Source: Ureibacillus terrenus (GTDB lineage Bacteria; Bacillota; Bacilli; Bacillales_A; Planococcaceae). From it: DNA of 64,000 nt. The DNA lies in NCBI RefSeq assembly GCF_006569205.1, contig NZ_VIGD01000004.1:62001-126000 (forward strand), written 5' to 3'. Shown here one piece after another: positions 53,555 through 63,569 of the stretch (positions are counted from its first letter, which is position 1; every line of letters starts with the position of its first letter). Below the pieces are notes generated by a model that saw only the letters and a list, made by a program, of their open reading frames with translations, ran no database searches and was not told the DNA's origin. The position numbers and the translations under genes are program-made.

Positions 53555-53585
53555 TTCTTTTCCTCCAAAATGCATTTCCCCCCTC

Positions 53586-53615
53586 ATTATAAAATGAATT
53601 TATGGTAAAGTACAA
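53586..53615 (-). promoter_or_regulatory. Promoter of the PCYCGC lipoprotein gene
   Basis: On the minus strand, TTGTAC (53615-53610), 18 bases, TATAAT (53591-53586). The predicted start near 53579 gives a leader of about 25 nt. Confidence 0.65.
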
Positions 53616-53700
53616 CAAGAGCGGATTAACTGTAAAACTAATAAGCTATCGAATCATACCGATATAAAATAAAAAAATGTCGTGAGGAGTACCGGTTTTT

Positions 53701-54480
53701 ATGAAAACAATCAAAGAAATAACAGAGGCATTAAAAAGAGCGACGGCCTATGAGCCATGGATGCAGGAACTTGAAAAGGACGGACGGGCCAGTGTTCAAA
53801 AGGCTTTGCGGCAGTTTCAAAAACGATTGGAGAAACAGGAAAAATTGTTTGAACAATTCCGCCAAAAACAGGCTTTTGATGCAAGTTTTCTTCCATTTGA
53901 AGGTGCATACTTGGCGGGAGTGGATGAAGCGGGGAGAGGCCCTCTTGCCGGACCGGTCGTTACATGCGCGGTCATTTTGCCAAAGGATTGCCCCGAACTT
54001 ATTGGCATAAACGATTCAAAACAGCTGTCCAAAAAGAAACGCGCCGAATTGGCGGAATTGATCAAGAAGCATGCACTTGCTTACTCCATCCATTTTCAAA
54101 GTGCGAAAAAGATCGATGAACTAAATATTTTGGAAGCGACGAGACAATCAATGAAAATATGCATCGAAAACTTAAAAATTCGGCCGGATATATGCCTTGT
54201 CGATGCGGTTTCCATTCCAATCGGAATTCCTCAGGAAAGCATTGTAAAAGGGGATGCGAAAAGTCTTGCAATCGGGGCGGCTTCAATCCTTGCAAAACAT
54301 GAGAGGGATTTATATATGGAAGAATTACATACCCAATACCCGCAATACGGATTCGACCAAAACGCGGGATATGGAACAAAACAACATTTGGAAGCCATTG
54401 AACGGTTCGGACCGACCGTTCATCACCGCAAAACCTTTGAACCGATCAAATCCATGCTGGAGAAGAAGGTGATGCTATGA
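53701..54480 (+). CDS. rnhB: Ribonuclease HII
   Basis: Removes ribonucleotides from DNA hybrids. The 259-residue protein has an N-terminal extension of about 75 residues (TBP-like substrate-binding region), then GVDEAGRGPLAGPVV with the DE(D)D active-site start, and DAVSIPIGIPQESIVKGDAKSLAIGAAS-type segments. It follows a GAGGAG site 12 bases upstream. Its stop overlaps the ylqG start by four bases. Confidence 0.96.
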   Translation: MKTIKEITEALKRATAYEPWMQELEKDGRASVQKALRQFQKRLEKQEKLFEQFRQKQAFDASFLPFEGAYLAGVDEAGRGPLAGPVVTCAVILPKDCPELIGINDSKQLSKKKRAELAELIKKHALAYSIHFQSAKKIDELNILEATRQSMKICIENLKIRPDICLVDAVSIPIGIPQESIVKGDAKSLAIGAASILAKHERDLYMEELHTQYPQYGFDQNAGYGTKQHLEAIERFGPTVHHRKTFEPIKSMLEKKVML

Positions 54481-56321
54481 CCATCCCTTCTTTCGAGCCG
54501 GTTCAATATCAAAAATTGCCTGCCCCAAAAAGCCCCCTGCTATTGAAAAATGGCCAAATATTTTACGGAAAAGTGAATCAGATCTTTCCGAATCAAACAG
54601 CGGAAATCCAAATTGGAGGGCATCGGCTATTAGCCAAGCTGGAGATGCCCTTGAAGGCGGGAGATTCTCATTTTTTCCAAGTGACAAGCATCAACCCCCA
54701 AATGGAGTTGAAGATCGTTTCCGGACCAATCAGGAAAGAATCAGCGAATATCCAACAATTGATGGAATCTTTGAAATTGCCGAAGTCCCGGGAGATGCAG
54801 CAGGTGTTGTCCTATTTTATAAAAAATCAACTTCCGATTTCGAAGGAACAATTGCTGCTTTCGGAAAATTGGTTAAAAAACTTGCCGGACGGGTTTTCCG
54901 GCAAAGAGGCATTGCAGGTATTGGGAAAACTTTCGGATTTGAAAATCCCTTTTACGGAAGAAACGTTTAAAGCGCTTCTTTTTGGTTCCAAAACAACTGG
55001 CATCGCCCATGCGCTTGAACAATTTGCCCAAATGGTGCAAAACAATGGCCAAGTATCACCTCAAGTAAAAAGTAATTTATTAAATGTCCTTCAATCTATA
55101 GCTCAACCATTTGAAGCGGAAACAGCGGGCCTGTTGGTCGCCCGCTCTGTACATACCCTTCTGGAAAGGCCGGAGCAAGGGGCGAAACAACAAGAAGCGC
55201 TGAATTTGTTAAAAGAGGCGAATATATTGCCGAAAGAGGCGACATTAAGAAATTGGCTGAATCATCTTCGATTATCTTCCGGAAATGGAACGGCAGGAAG
55301 CTTTTTGCAACTCATTAAACAGGACCAAGCTGCCGGGGAAAATGTCCGTCAATTTTTCCAATGGATAGAAAATGAGCCGTCTTTATCGGAACAACAAAAA
55401 AGCGAAATCCTTCAATTCATGAAATCTTACGATGACACAACCAAAATTGAAGGATTGGTACAGCGGCTTCATGTTTTCCTGTTAAAAGCCTATTCGGAAC
55501 AAACAATCAACCGGCCATTCGTCCATGAAAACGCCATATCGCCGAAAGAACATTTATTGTCACTATTAAAATCGGAACTTTCCTACCAGCCCGAAACAGA
55601 ACTAAGGAATATCGCGAAGATTTTGGTGAGTTCTAAGAATCAAGCGATCAATATGATGATGGCGGAATCGGAAGCGATGCTTCTCGATAAATTGAACGGC
55701 CAAGGATTCCAAAAAGCGATTTGGCACGTTCTAAAAAGCCTGGGATTAAGCTATGAAGCCGCATTGAACAGAAACACTGCTGCGCCAGACCTGATACAGC
55801 CGTTGAAACCCCTGTTAGTGGCTTTGGTACAGGACAATTCCGCCCCGATGGAATTAAAGACGGGGGCAGAGGCGCTGCTGGCCAGGCTGAATGGCATGCA
55901 GCTGCTGTCGGGGGAGATGGACCATCAGCACCAAATCATTATGCAAATTCCAATGCAATTTTTAGGAAAACAAGTGGAAGCGACGGTTCAATGGAACGGC
56001 AGAATGAAAAAAGACGGAAAAATCGATTCCGACTATGCTCGGATTTTGTTTTATTTGAATATGGAAGCATTAAATGAAACCGTCATTGACATGCAAGTTC
56101 AAAACCGAATCGTGACGATTTATGTGTACAATGACAAGGATGGATTGGAAGTGCTTAGCGAGCCGTTGAAAAAATCGTTAAAGGCGGCGCTGGAAGAGAA
56201 GAATTATCATTTGTCCGGCCTCATGTTCAAACCATTTGAAAAAAATGAAAGCGGTCCATTCATAAAGGAAAAAAGCCATGATCACAAGACTCTGAAAAGG
56301 GGAGTGGACATCCGCATATGA
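54477..56321 (+). CDS. ylqG: YlqG: large protein with FliK-like C-terminal domain
   Basis: A 614-residue cytoplasmic-looking protein with no signal peptide or membrane helix. The first 90 residues form a small beta-rich segment (LLKNGQIFYGKVNQIFPNQTAEIQIG). A long Gln/Leu-rich helical middle follows (about 95-480). The last 130 residues resemble the FliK hook-length C-terminal domain: RILFYLNMEALNETVIDMQVQNRIVTIYVY-like strands and helices ending LKAALEEKNYHLSGLMF. In B. subtilis ylqG also lies between rnhB and ylqH and is uncharacterised. It is coupled to rnhB and to ylqH by four-base overlaps. Confidence 0.8.
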   Translation: MTIPSFEPVQYQKLPAPKSPLLLKNGQIFYGKVNQIFPNQTAEIQIGGHRLLAKLEMPLKAGDSHFFQVTSINPQMELKIVSGPIRKESANIQQLMESLKLPKSREMQQVLSYFIKNQLPISKEQLLLSENWLKNLPDGFSGKEALQVLGKLSDLKIPFTEETFKALLFGSKTTGIAHALEQFAQMVQNNGQVSPQVKSNLLNVLQSIAQPFEAETAGLLVARSVHTLLERPEQGAKQQEALNLLKEANILPKEATLRNWLNHLRLSSGNGTAGSFLQLIKQDQAAGENVRQFFQWIENEPSLSEQQKSEILQFMKSYDDTTKIEGLVQRLHVFLLKAYSEQTINRPFVHENAISPKEHLLSLLKSELSYQPETELRNIAKILVSSKNQAINMMMAESEAMLLDKLNGQGFQKAIWHVLKSLGLSYEAALNRNTAAPDLIQPLKPLLVALVQDNSAPMELKTGAEALLARLNGMQLLSGEMDHQHQIIMQIPMQFLGKQVEATVQWNGRMKKDGKIDSDYARILFYLNMEALNETVIDMQVQNRIVTIYVYNDKDGLEVLSEPLKKSLKAALEEKNYHLSGLMFKPFEKNESGPFIKEKSHDHKTLKRGVDIRI

Positions 56322-56590
56322 CAGAGAAAAGAATGGAAGCCGTCGCCCTTTCATACCATCCGGAAGATGCCAGTCCGAAAGTCATTGCAAAAGGAAAAGG
56401 GAAAATCGCGGAAAATATCCTCCAAGTAGCCGAAAAGCATCATATCCCTGTCTATGAAGATCCCAATCTGTTGGAATTGCTGGGACAACTGGATTTGAAC
56501 GAATCCATCCCTCCGGATTTATATGAAGCCGTGGCGGAGGTGTTTGCTTTTATTTATCGTTTGGACCGCCGCATTCAATCCAAGCGTTAG
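56318..56590 (+). CDS. ylqH: YlqH: FlhB C-terminal-domain-like protein
   Basis: A 90-residue protein similar to the cytoplasmic C-terminal domain of the flagellar export protein FlhB: AVALSYHPEDASPKVIAKGKGKIAENI, then IPVYEDPNLLELL and IPPDLYEAVAEVFAFIYRLDR. It lacks the transmembrane part and the NPTH autocleavage site, since it starts where the cleaved fragment would. It overlaps ylqG, a FliK-like protein, and FliK and FlhB tails interact in flagellar export, so the two may act together. Actual function is unknown. Confidence 0.85.
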   Translation: MTEKRMEAVALSYHPEDASPKVIAKGKGKIAENILQVAEKHHIPVYEDPNLLELLGQLDLNESIPPDLYEAVAEVFAFIYRLDRRIQSKR

Positions 56591-56650
56591 GAGAATATAA
56601 TCAAAATTTTAATAGTATAAAAGACTGTATGTAACGAAGTAGAATAAATT

Positions 56651-56716
56651 GTCGAAATCGACTAAAAAATCGCAAAAAATGCGAACATAGACAATGGGTA
56701 TGTGTTTGATTAAAAT
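56651..56716 (+). promoter_or_regulatory. sucCD promoter with two upstream dyads
   Basis: TAGACA (56688-56693), 17 bases, TAAAAT (56711-56716) make a plausible promoter. Just upstream lie two small inverted repeats, GTCGA-AA-TCGAC (56651-56662) and CGCA-AAAAA-TGCG (56671-56683), well placed for a regulator. I cannot name the protein. Confidence 0.5.
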
Positions 56717-56762
56717 AGTAATCGTAAGAATTTTCCCAAATTGGTGAATTGGAGGATGGCAA

Positions 56763-57923
56763 ATGAATATCCATGAATATCAGGGTAAGGAAATACTGAG
56801 AAATTATGGAGTGGCAGTTCCAAAAGGAAAAGTGGCATTTTCGCCTGATGAAGCGGTGAAAGTGGCAAAGGAACTCGGTTCGACCATTACGGTAGTAAAA
56901 GCGCAAATCCATGCCGGGGGACGTGGAAAAGCCGGCGGTGTAAAAGTTGCAAAAAACTTGGATGAAGTGCGCGCTTATGCAAAAGAGCTGCTGGGGAAAG
57001 TATTGGTAACGAAGCAAACAGGCCCTCAAGGAAAAGAGGTAAAGCGGCTATATATTGAAGAAGGATGCGAAATCAAAAAAGAGTATTATTTAAGTTTCAT
57101 ATTGGACCGTTCCACTTCCCGGATCACGGTGATGGGTTCTCCTGAAGGCGGAATGGATATCGAAGAGGTGGCCGAAAAATCGCCGGAAAAAATATTCAGG
57201 GAAGTGATTGATCCATTAACTGGCCTGATGCCTTTTCAAGCGAGAAGATTGGCGTTGAATATGGAAATCCCTACAAATTTAGTAAATCAGGCAGCTAAAC
57301 TAATGATTGGTCTATATACGGCTTTTGTCGAAAAAGACGCTTCTATCCTTGAAATCAATCCCCTTGTATTGACAGAAGACGACAGAATCATGGCGCTGGA
57401 CGCGAAATTCAATTTTGATGCAAACGCCCTTTATCGCCACCCGGATATTGTCGAACTGCGCGATTTCGATGAAGAAGATCCAAAGGAAATTCAAGCATCC
57501 AAATACGATTTGAACTACGTTTCCCTCGACGGAAATATTGGATGCCTTGTAAATGGCGCGGGTCTTGCAATGGCGACAATGGATACAATCAGCTATTACG
57601 GCGGCTCTCCAGCCAATTTCTTGGATGTGGGCGGCGGAGCCAATACGGAGAAGGTCACAGAGGCATTTAAAATCATCCTTTCCGATCCAAATGTAAAAGG
57701 CATTTTCGTCAACATTTTCGGCGGCATTATGAAATGCGATGTCATTGCCGAAGGGGTTGTTGCGGCAGCGAAGGAAGTCGGACTCAACGTTCCGCTGGTT
57801 GTCCGGTTGGAAGGGACGAACGCCAAGCGGGGAAAACAGATTTTAAATGAATCCGGTTTGAATATTATAGGTACCACTTCAATGGCTGAAGGCGCACAAA
57901 AAATCATAGAACTAGTAAAGTAA
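56763..57923 (+). CDS. sucC: Succinyl-CoA synthetase beta subunit
   Basis: The ADP-forming beta subunit of the TCA-cycle enzyme that makes succinate and ATP from succinyl-CoA. The 386-residue protein starts [17 protein letters not shown], with an N-terminal ATP-grasp domain ([16 protein letters not shown]) and a C-terminal CoA-ligase domain ([31 protein letters not shown]). It is 18 bases before sucD. Confidence 0.98.
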   Translation: MNIHEYQGKEILRNYGVAVPKGKVAFSPDEAVKVAKELGSTITVVKAQIHAGGRGKAGGVKVAKNLDEVRAYAKELLGKVLVTKQTGPQGKEVKRLYIEEGCEIKKEYYLSFILDRSTSRITVMGSPEGGMDIEEVAEKSPEKIFREVIDPLTGLMPFQARRLALNMEIPTNLVNQAAKLMIGLYTAFVEKDASILEINPLVLTEDDRIMALDAKFNFDANALYRHPDIVELRDFDEEDPKEIQASKYDLNYVSLDGNIGCLVNGAGLAMATMDTISYYGGSPANFLDVGGGANTEKVTEAFKIILSDPNVKGIFVNIFGGIMKCDVIAEGVVAAAKEVGLNVPLVVRLEGTNAKRGKQILNESGLNIIGTTSMAEGAQKIIELVK

Positions 57924-57941
57924 GAAAGGCTGGGGAGTAGA

Positions 57942-58844
57942 ATGGCGATTTACGTAAATAAAGATACGAAAGTCATTGTTCAAGGCATAACTGGGGATAC
58001 AGCGATATTCCATACGAAACAAATGCTGGAGTATGGTACGAAAATCGTTGCAGGTGTAACACCTGGCAAAGGGGGACAGGTTGTGGAAGGAGTCCCTGTC
58101 TTCAATACGGTAAAAGAGGCAAAAGAAGCGACAGGTGCCAATGCTTCCGTTATTTTCGTCCCTGCTCCGTTTGCCGCTGATGCCATTATGGAAGCGGTGG
58201 AAGCGGAATTGGAATTTACATGTTGTATCACTGAACATATTCCGGTGCTCGATATGGTAAAAGTCAAACGTTACATGGAAGGAAAGAAAACGCGGCTGTT
58301 GGGGCCAAACTGTCCCGGAATTGTGACGGCGGAAGAATGCAAAATCGGAATCATGCCAGGATATATTTTGAGAAAAGGTCATGTGGGAGTCGTTTCCCGC
58401 TCCGGTACATTGACATATGAAGCCGTGCTCCAGTTGACACAAGCGGGAATCGGACAAACAACGGCCGTAGGAATTGGCGGAGACCCGGTAAACGGGACAA
58501 ATTTTGTGGATGTGCTGAAAGAATTCAATGAAGATCCGGAAACATATGCCATTGTCATGATTGGGGAAATCGGAGGTACAGCCGAAGAAGAAGCGGCCGC
58601 ATGGATTAAAGAGAATATGACAAAGCCGGTTGTCGGATTTATCGCCGGCCAAACGGCACCTCCAGGAAAGCGGATGGGACATGCCGGTGCGATCATTTCA
58701 GGAGGCAAAGGAACAGCGAAAGAAAAAATCAAGGCGATGAATGATGCGGGAATAGAAGTTGCCCCTACCCCTTCCGTTATTGGAGAAACGTTAATTAAAG
58801 TATTAAAAGAAAAAGGTCTATACGAAAAATGTAAAACCTTGTAA
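57942..58844 (+). CDS. sucD: Succinyl-CoA synthetase alpha subunit
   Basis: The alpha subunit carries the CoA-binding site and the phosphohistidine. The 300 residues begin [18 protein letters not shown], with [20 protein letters not shown] and the active-site histidine in [19 protein letters not shown] terminator follows at once. Confidence 0.98.
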   Translation: MAIYVNKDTKVIVQGITGDTAIFHTKQMLEYGTKIVAGVTPGKGGQVVEGVPVFNTVKEAKEATGANASVIFVPAPFAADAIMEAVEAELEFTCCITEHIPVLDMVKVKRYMEGKKTRLLGPNCPGIVTAEECKIGIMPGYILRKGHVGVVSRSGTLTYEAVLQLTQAGIGQTTAVGIGGDPVNGTNFVDVLKEFNEDPETYAIVMIGEIGGTAEEEAAAWIKENMTKPVVGFIAGQTAPPGKRMGHAGAIISGGKGTAKEKIKAMNDAGIEVAPTPSVIGETLIKVLKEKGLYEKCKTL

Positions 58845-58847
58845 TAT

Positions 58848-58881
58848 AAAAAGTGTAGCGCCGTTGTGCGTTACACTTTTT
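58848..58881 (+). terminator. Intrinsic terminator of sucCD
   Basis: AAAAAGTGTAGCGC (58848-58861) pairs with GCGTTACACTTTTT (58868-58881), one G-U. Confidence 0.92.
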
Positions 58882-58917
58882 CATTTCAGCCGAATGAGAA
58901 GAAAAAGGAGTGGTTCA

Positions 58918-59799
58918 GTGGGCTCATTTTCATTAAACGAGCTGCTAGCCCTCCACTATGTTTATCCCCTTCCATTAAATAAGTTCAACAAATTATTAAA
59001 GGAAATTCCCTCCCTTCGCGACCTTCACGTTCTATCGCCTGCAAAATTGGAAACCATTCTACAAATCTCTGCAGAAAACGCCGAAAAAATCATAACCAAT
59101 TATAAAAGGTTATTAAAGAATAATTTATGCGCCGCATATAATCAAGAAGGAATACACGTCATCCCATTCACGGATTCCAATTATCCCCGCTCTTTATTTT
59201 CACTGGTTGATCCCCCGACGGTTTTGTATGCGAAAGGGGATGTGTCTTTACTAAAGAAACGGAAAATTGCCATTATCGGTTCAAGAATGGCGACCGGCTA
59301 TACATGGAAGGCGCTGGAGGCGATCGTTCCGCCATTGATTGAAAACGATTTTCTGATTGTCAGCGGATTGGCAAAAGGTGCCGATGCAATGGCCCATCAT
59401 GCCGCCATCCGATATGGCGGAAAAACGATCGGCATATTGGGAAACGGTTTTTTTCATATTTATCCGAAAGAGAACGAATTATTGGCGAGAGAAATGGAAA
59501 AAAATCATTTATTGATAACGGAATTTCCTCCATATGCAGGTCCAAGAAAGTGGCATTTCCCTTTGAGAAATCGTATTATTAGTGGTATTAGCGAGGCGAT
59601 CGTCGTGACGGAAGCCGCCAGAAAAAGCGGCACATTAATCACTACCGATCATGCTTTGGAACATGGGAAGGAAATTTTCGTCGTTCCTGGGCCCATCGAT
59701 TCAAAACTTTCCGAAGGCACGAATCAGCTTTTGAAGGAAGGAGCCATTCCGGTTTGGAGCGGGCACCAGATTTTAGATGAATTAAATTTGTTTTTTTAG
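58918..59799 (+). CDS. dprA: DNA-processing protein DprA
   Basis: DprA (Smf) protects incoming single strands in transformation and loads RecA. GTG 58918, after AAAGGAG, gives 293 residues; a reading from 58864 would run through the sucCD terminator and is rejected. An N-terminal helix-hairpin-helix-like part (about 1-75) is followed by the Rossmann-like core: IAIIGSRMATGYTWKA, SGLAKGADAMAHHAAI, LGNGFFHIYPKEN and EFPPYAGPRKWHFPLRNRI. The C-terminal DML1-type winged helix of some DprA proteins is absent, as in B. subtilis. Confidence 0.95.
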   Translation: MGSFSLNELLALHYVYPLPLNKFNKLLKEIPSLRDLHVLSPAKLETILQISAENAEKIITNYKRLLKNNLCAAYNQEGIHVIPFTDSNYPRSLFSLVDPPTVLYAKGDVSLLKKRKIAIIGSRMATGYTWKALEAIVPPLIENDFLIVSGLAKGADAMAHHAAIRYGGKTIGILGNGFFHIYPKENELLAREMEKNHLLITEFPPYAGPRKWHFPLRNRIISGISEAIVVTEAARKSGTLITTDHALEHGKEIFVVPGPIDSKLSEGTNQLLKEGAIPVWSGHQILDELNLFF

Positions 59800-59907
59800 G
59801 TAATATATTGAAAAAAAGTTGCAATATTATTCAATCTGTTATACATTTTGCAACAGGAATTTCTTTAATTATTTTATCAAAGGTGCCTCTAGTGAGGAGG
59901 AAGTTAG
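59800..59907 (+). other. dprA-topA intergenic region
   Basis: AT-rich gap of 108 bases. GTTGCAA (59819-59825) and TTGCAAC (59848-59854) form a wide 7-bp inverted repeat, without a T-run. A GAGGAGGAAG site lies before topA. I see no clear promoter. Confidence 0.35.
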
Positions 59908-61986
59908 ATGGCAGATTATTTAGTGATAGTGGAATCACCTGCAAAAGCGAAAACAATTGAAAGATATTTGGGGAAAAAATATAAAGTGAAAGCATCGATT
60001 GGACATGTAATCGATCTTCCGAAGAGCCAAATGGGCATCGATACGGAAAATAATTATAAACCGAAATATATCACGATTCGTGGAAAAGGTCCCATTCTTC
60101 AAGAATTGAAATCTGCAGCCAAAAAGGCGAAAAAAGTGTTTCTTGCAGCCGACCCTGACCGCGAAGGGGAAGCGATTGCATATCATTTGGCGAAAGCGTT
60201 AAATATTGATACCGAAAGCGAATGCCGGGTCGTATTTAACGAGATTACAAAAGATGCAGTTTTAGAGTCTTTCAAACATCCTCGGCCAATCAATATGCAT
60301 CTTGTGGATGCACAACAGGCCCGCAGAATTTTGGATCGCCTTGTCGGTTATAATATAAGCCCCATTTTATGGAGAAAAGTGAAAAAAGGGCTGTCCGCCG
60401 GAAGGGTGCAATCCGTTGCATTGCGCCTCATTATTGACCGGGAAAATGAAATCAAAAATTTCGTTCCGGAAGAATATTGGACGATTGAAGGAAAGTTTGA
60501 GAAGGACAAAAAACAATTCGAAGCTTTTTATTTTGGTGACGGAAAAGAAAAGAAAAAACTTTCGAATCAGCAGCAGGTGGAAGAAATCCTGCGAAAAATC
60601 AAAGGTTCCGAATTTGAAGTGGTGAATGTAACAAAAAAGGAGAGGAAAAGAAATCCGGCTCCGGCCTTTACGACTTCCTCCCTTCAACAAGAAGCTGCGA
60701 GGAAATTGAATTTCCGTGCGAAAAAAACGATGATGATTGCGCAGCAGCTTTATGAAGGAATCGATATCGGAAAAGATGAAGGAACAGTCGGTCTAATTAC
60801 GTATATGCGTACAGATTCAACACGGGTTTCCGACACTGCAAAAGCTGAAGCTATGCAATATATTTACGATAAATATGGTAAAGAATATGTCGCCGGAGAA
60901 ATTCAAAAGGTGAAAAAACAATCACCGGCAGCCCAGGATGCTCACGAAGCGATTCGTCCTACGAGCGTCATGAGAACACCGGACCAGTTGAAAGATGTTT
61001 TGACACGTGACCAATTGAGACTATACCGCCTGATTTGGGATCGGTTTGTGGCCAGCCAAATGGCCCCTGCAATATTGGATACCGTGACGGTGGAATTAAA
61101 AAATTCCGATTGCGTTTTCCGGGCGAACGGTTCTCAAGTAAAATTCTCCGGATTCATGAAAGTGTATATTGAGGGCACGGACGATCAGACGGAGGAAATG
61201 ACAAAATTGCTTCCGGAACTGGAAGTAGGAGACAAAATTAAATCCATCGAAATTAATCCGAAGCAGCATTTTACGCAACCGCCTCCTCGCTATACAGAAG
61301 CAAGACTTGTAAAAGAATTGGAGGAACTTGGAATCGGTCGTCCGTCCACTTATGCCCCGACAATTGATATCATTCAAAGACGAGGCTATGTACAACTTGA
61401 AAACAAACGGTTCATTCCGACAGAGCTTGGCGAAATCGTTCATTCATTGATGGTTGAATTTTTCCCGGAAATTATCGATATAGAATTTACCGCCAAAATG
61501 GAAGCGGATTTGGATAAGATCGAAGAAGGAAAAGTCGATTGGATTCAAATTATAGATACTTTCTATAAAGAATTTGAAAAACATGTGAAGCATGCCGATG
61601 AAGCGATTGAAAAAATTGAAATCAAAGATGAACCCGCAGGTGAAAATTGTGAGCTTTGCGGAGCCCCAATGGTTTATAAATTGGGTAAATATGGCAAATT
61701 TATGGCGTGTTCCAATTTTCCTGAATGCCGGAATACTAAAACGATTACAAAACCAATCGGCGTAAAATGTCCAAAATGTAAAACCGGGGAAATAGTGGAA
61801 CGGAAAAGTAAAACGAAACGGGTTTTTTACGGTTGTGAAAAATACCCTGAATGTGACTTTATGTCTTGGGATAAGCCAATCAGTAGACCTTGTCCGAAAT
61901 GTAATTCATTATTAGTAGAGAAGAAAGTAAAAAAAGGCGTTCAAGTTCAATGTATAAATTGCGATTATGTAGAGTCAACACAATGA
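59908..61986 (+). CDS. topA: DNA topoisomerase I
   Basis: Type IA topoisomerase that relaxes negative supercoils. The 692-residue protein starts [22 protein letters not shown] (Toprim domain, with [13 protein letters not shown]) and carries the catalytic Y299 in [11 protein letters not shown]. The C-terminal region has three cysteine-rich zinc modules (CELCG...C; CPKCK...CEKYPEC; CPKCN...CINC), from about residue 575 to the end. Confidence 0.98.
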   Translation: MADYLVIVESPAKAKTIERYLGKKYKVKASIGHVIDLPKSQMGIDTENNYKPKYITIRGKGPILQELKSAAKKAKKVFLAADPDREGEAIAYHLAKALNIDTESECRVVFNEITKDAVLESFKHPRPINMHLVDAQQARRILDRLVGYNISPILWRKVKKGLSAGRVQSVALRLIIDRENEIKNFVPEEYWTIEGKFEKDKKQFEAFYFGDGKEKKKLSNQQQVEEILRKIKGSEFEVVNVTKKERKRNPAPAFTTSSLQQEAARKLNFRAKKTMMIAQQLYEGIDIGKDEGTVGLITYMRTDSTRVSDTAKAEAMQYIYDKYGKEYVAGEIQKVKKQSPAAQDAHEAIRPTSVMRTPDQLKDVLTRDQLRLYRLIWDRFVASQMAPAILDTVTVELKNSDCVFRANGSQVKFSGFMKVYIEGTDDQTEEMTKLLPELEVGDKIKSIEINPKQHFTQPPPRYTEARLVKELEELGIGRPSTYAPTIDIIQRRGYVQLENKRFIPTELGEIVHSLMVEFFPEIIDIEFTAKMEADLDKIEEGKVDWIQIIDTFYKEFEKHVKHADEAIEKIEIKDEPAGENCELCGAPMVYKLGKYGKFMACSNFPECRNTKTITKPIGVKCPKCKTGEIVERKSKTKRVFYGCEKYPECDFMSWDKPISRPCPKCNSLLVEKKVKKGVQVQCINCDYVESTQ

Positions 61987-62007
61987 AGTAAGGATGATGG
62001 TTATCAT

Positions 62008-63321
62008 ATGACAGAACAAATAGTAAATGTAATCGGAGCTGGACTTGCAGGAAGCGAAGCGGCTTGGCAAATCGCCAGCCGCGGAGTCAGAGTGAAATTG
62101 TATGAGATGCGTCCTGTGAAACAAACACCGGCCCATCATACGGATAAATTTGCTGAGCTGGTTTGTTCCAACTCTTTGCGTGCTAATACCCTTACCAATG
62201 CCGTAGGGATATTGAAAGAAGAAATGCGAATAATGAATTCGCTTATCATGGAGGCTGCTGATCGTGCAAGCGTCCCTGCAGGGGGCGCATTGGCCGTTGA
62301 CCGCCATGAATTTTCGGGATATATCACGGAACAACTGAAGAATCATCCATTCATTGAAGTGATCAATGAGGAAGTGACGGAAATTCCTGAAGGGATTACG
62401 GTCATCGCGACAGGCCCTCTGACATCTGAATCTTTGGCCAAAAAGATTCAAGAATTGACAGGAGAAGAATACCTTTACTTTTATGATGCGGCAGCTCCAA
62501 TCGTGGAAAAAGAAAGCATCAACATGGATAAGGTGTATGTAAAATCCCGCTATGACAAGGGAGAAGCCGCATATATCAACTGCCCGATGACGAAAGAAGA
62601 ATTCGAACGGTTTTATGAAGCGCTGATCAATGCCGAAGTGGTTGAACTGAAAGAGTTTGAAAAGGAAATTTATTTTGAGGGCTGCATGCCCATTGAAGTA
62701 ATGGCAAAGCGCGGACCGAAAACCCTATTGTTCGGCCCTTTAAAACCGGTGGGACTGGAAGACCCAAGAACCGGAGAGCGGCCATACGCCGTTGTTCAGC
62801 TGCGGCAGGACGATGCAGCCGGAACGCTTTATAATATGGTAGGATTTCAAACCCATTTAAAATGGGGAGCCCAAAAAGAAGTTTTCCGCCTCATCCCCGG
62901 TTTGGAAAATGTAGAAATCGTCCGATACGGGGTGATGCATCGGAACACGTTCATCAACTCGCCAAAATTGTTAAAGAAAACTTACCAGTTGAAATTCCGT
63001 CCGAATTTGTTTTTTGCGGGACAAATGACAGGCGTGGAAGGATATGTGGAGTCAGCGGGCAGCGGGCTTATAGCCGGAGTCAATGCGGCGCGGCTGGCGC
63101 AAGGAAAGGAACCGGTTGAATTTCCTGTGGAAACGGCTTTAGGAAGCATGGCCCGTTATATTACGGAGGCCGACCCAAACAACTTCCAGCCGATGAACGT
63201 TAACTTTGGATTATTCCCGGAACTTGGGGAACGCATCAAATCGAAGCAGGAACGGGCTTTGAAATACGCTGAACGCGCTATTGCAACAATTCGAAATTTT
63301 ATGAATAATCAAACGATATAA
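62008..63321 (+). CDS. trmFO: Folate-dependent tRNA (uracil-54-C5)-methyltransferase TrmFO
   Basis: TrmFO uses methylenetetrahydrofolate and FADH2 to make ribothymidine-54 in tRNA, the usual route in Firmicutes in place of TrmA. The 437 residues begin [21 protein letters not shown] (FAD-binding dinucleotide fold). Family motifs [21 protein letters not shown] and [16 protein letters not shown] follow. Older names are Gid and GidA-like. The order topA-trmFO-xerC is as in B. subtilis. Confidence 0.97.
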   Translation: MTEQIVNVIGAGLAGSEAAWQIASRGVRVKLYEMRPVKQTPAHHTDKFAELVCSNSLRANTLTNAVGILKEEMRIMNSLIMEAADRASVPAGGALAVDRHEFSGYITEQLKNHPFIEVINEEVTEIPEGITVIATGPLTSESLAKKIQELTGEEYLYFYDAAAPIVEKESINMDKVYVKSRYDKGEAAYINCPMTKEEFERFYEALINAEVVELKEFEKEIYFEGCMPIEVMAKRGPKTLLFGPLKPVGLEDPRTGERPYAVVQLRQDDAAGTLYNMVGFQTHLKWGAQKEVFRLIPGLENVEIVRYGVMHRNTFINSPKLLKKTYQLKFRPNLFFAGQMTGVEGYVESAGSGLIAGVNAARLAQGKEPVEFPVETALGSMARYITEADPNNFQPMNVNFGLFPELGERIKSKQERALKYAERAIATIRNFMNNQTI

Positions 63322-63329
63322 TTGATTTT

Positions 63330-63362
63330 AGCCTCTAAATGTTGCTATAATTTTAGAGGCTA
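63330..63362 (+). terminator. Probable terminator of topA-trmFO
   Basis: TAGCCTCTAAA (63330-63340) pairs with TTTAGAGGCTA (63352-63362). The downstream T-tract is weak (TTATTATT), so termination may be partial. Confidence 0.65.
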
Positions 63363-63450
63363 TTATTATGCCTGAAAACAAAAAAATGATGATTTTTTAA
63401 CAAATTGTGAAGTTAAACTTATTTTTAACAATAATTTCTCATTTTTTACT

Positions 63451-63547
63451 TGATATAATTTGAAGTTCGGTATACAGTCGTGAATGGATGTTTTCACTGC
63501 ATATACCAGACATGGAATGACGAGAGGTGTGCCTTAAATATTAAGGT
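63451..63547 (+). promoter_or_regulatory. xerC promoter with structured leader
   Basis: TGA-TATAAT (63451-63459) is an extended -10 without a good -35. The leader can form GGTATA...TATACC (63469-63474/63502-63507) with an inner GTGAA/TTCAC, and then CCTTAA-ATA-TTAAGG (63533-63547). Neither has a T-run. Confidence 0.45.
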
Positions 63548-63569
63548 GCTTCGGATAGAGGTGATCTGG

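Noticed and set aside
57912..58682. 256-codon open frame on the minus strand inside sucD
   Set aside because: Antisense to an intact, highly conserved gene; histidine/cysteine-rich composition typical of shadows.
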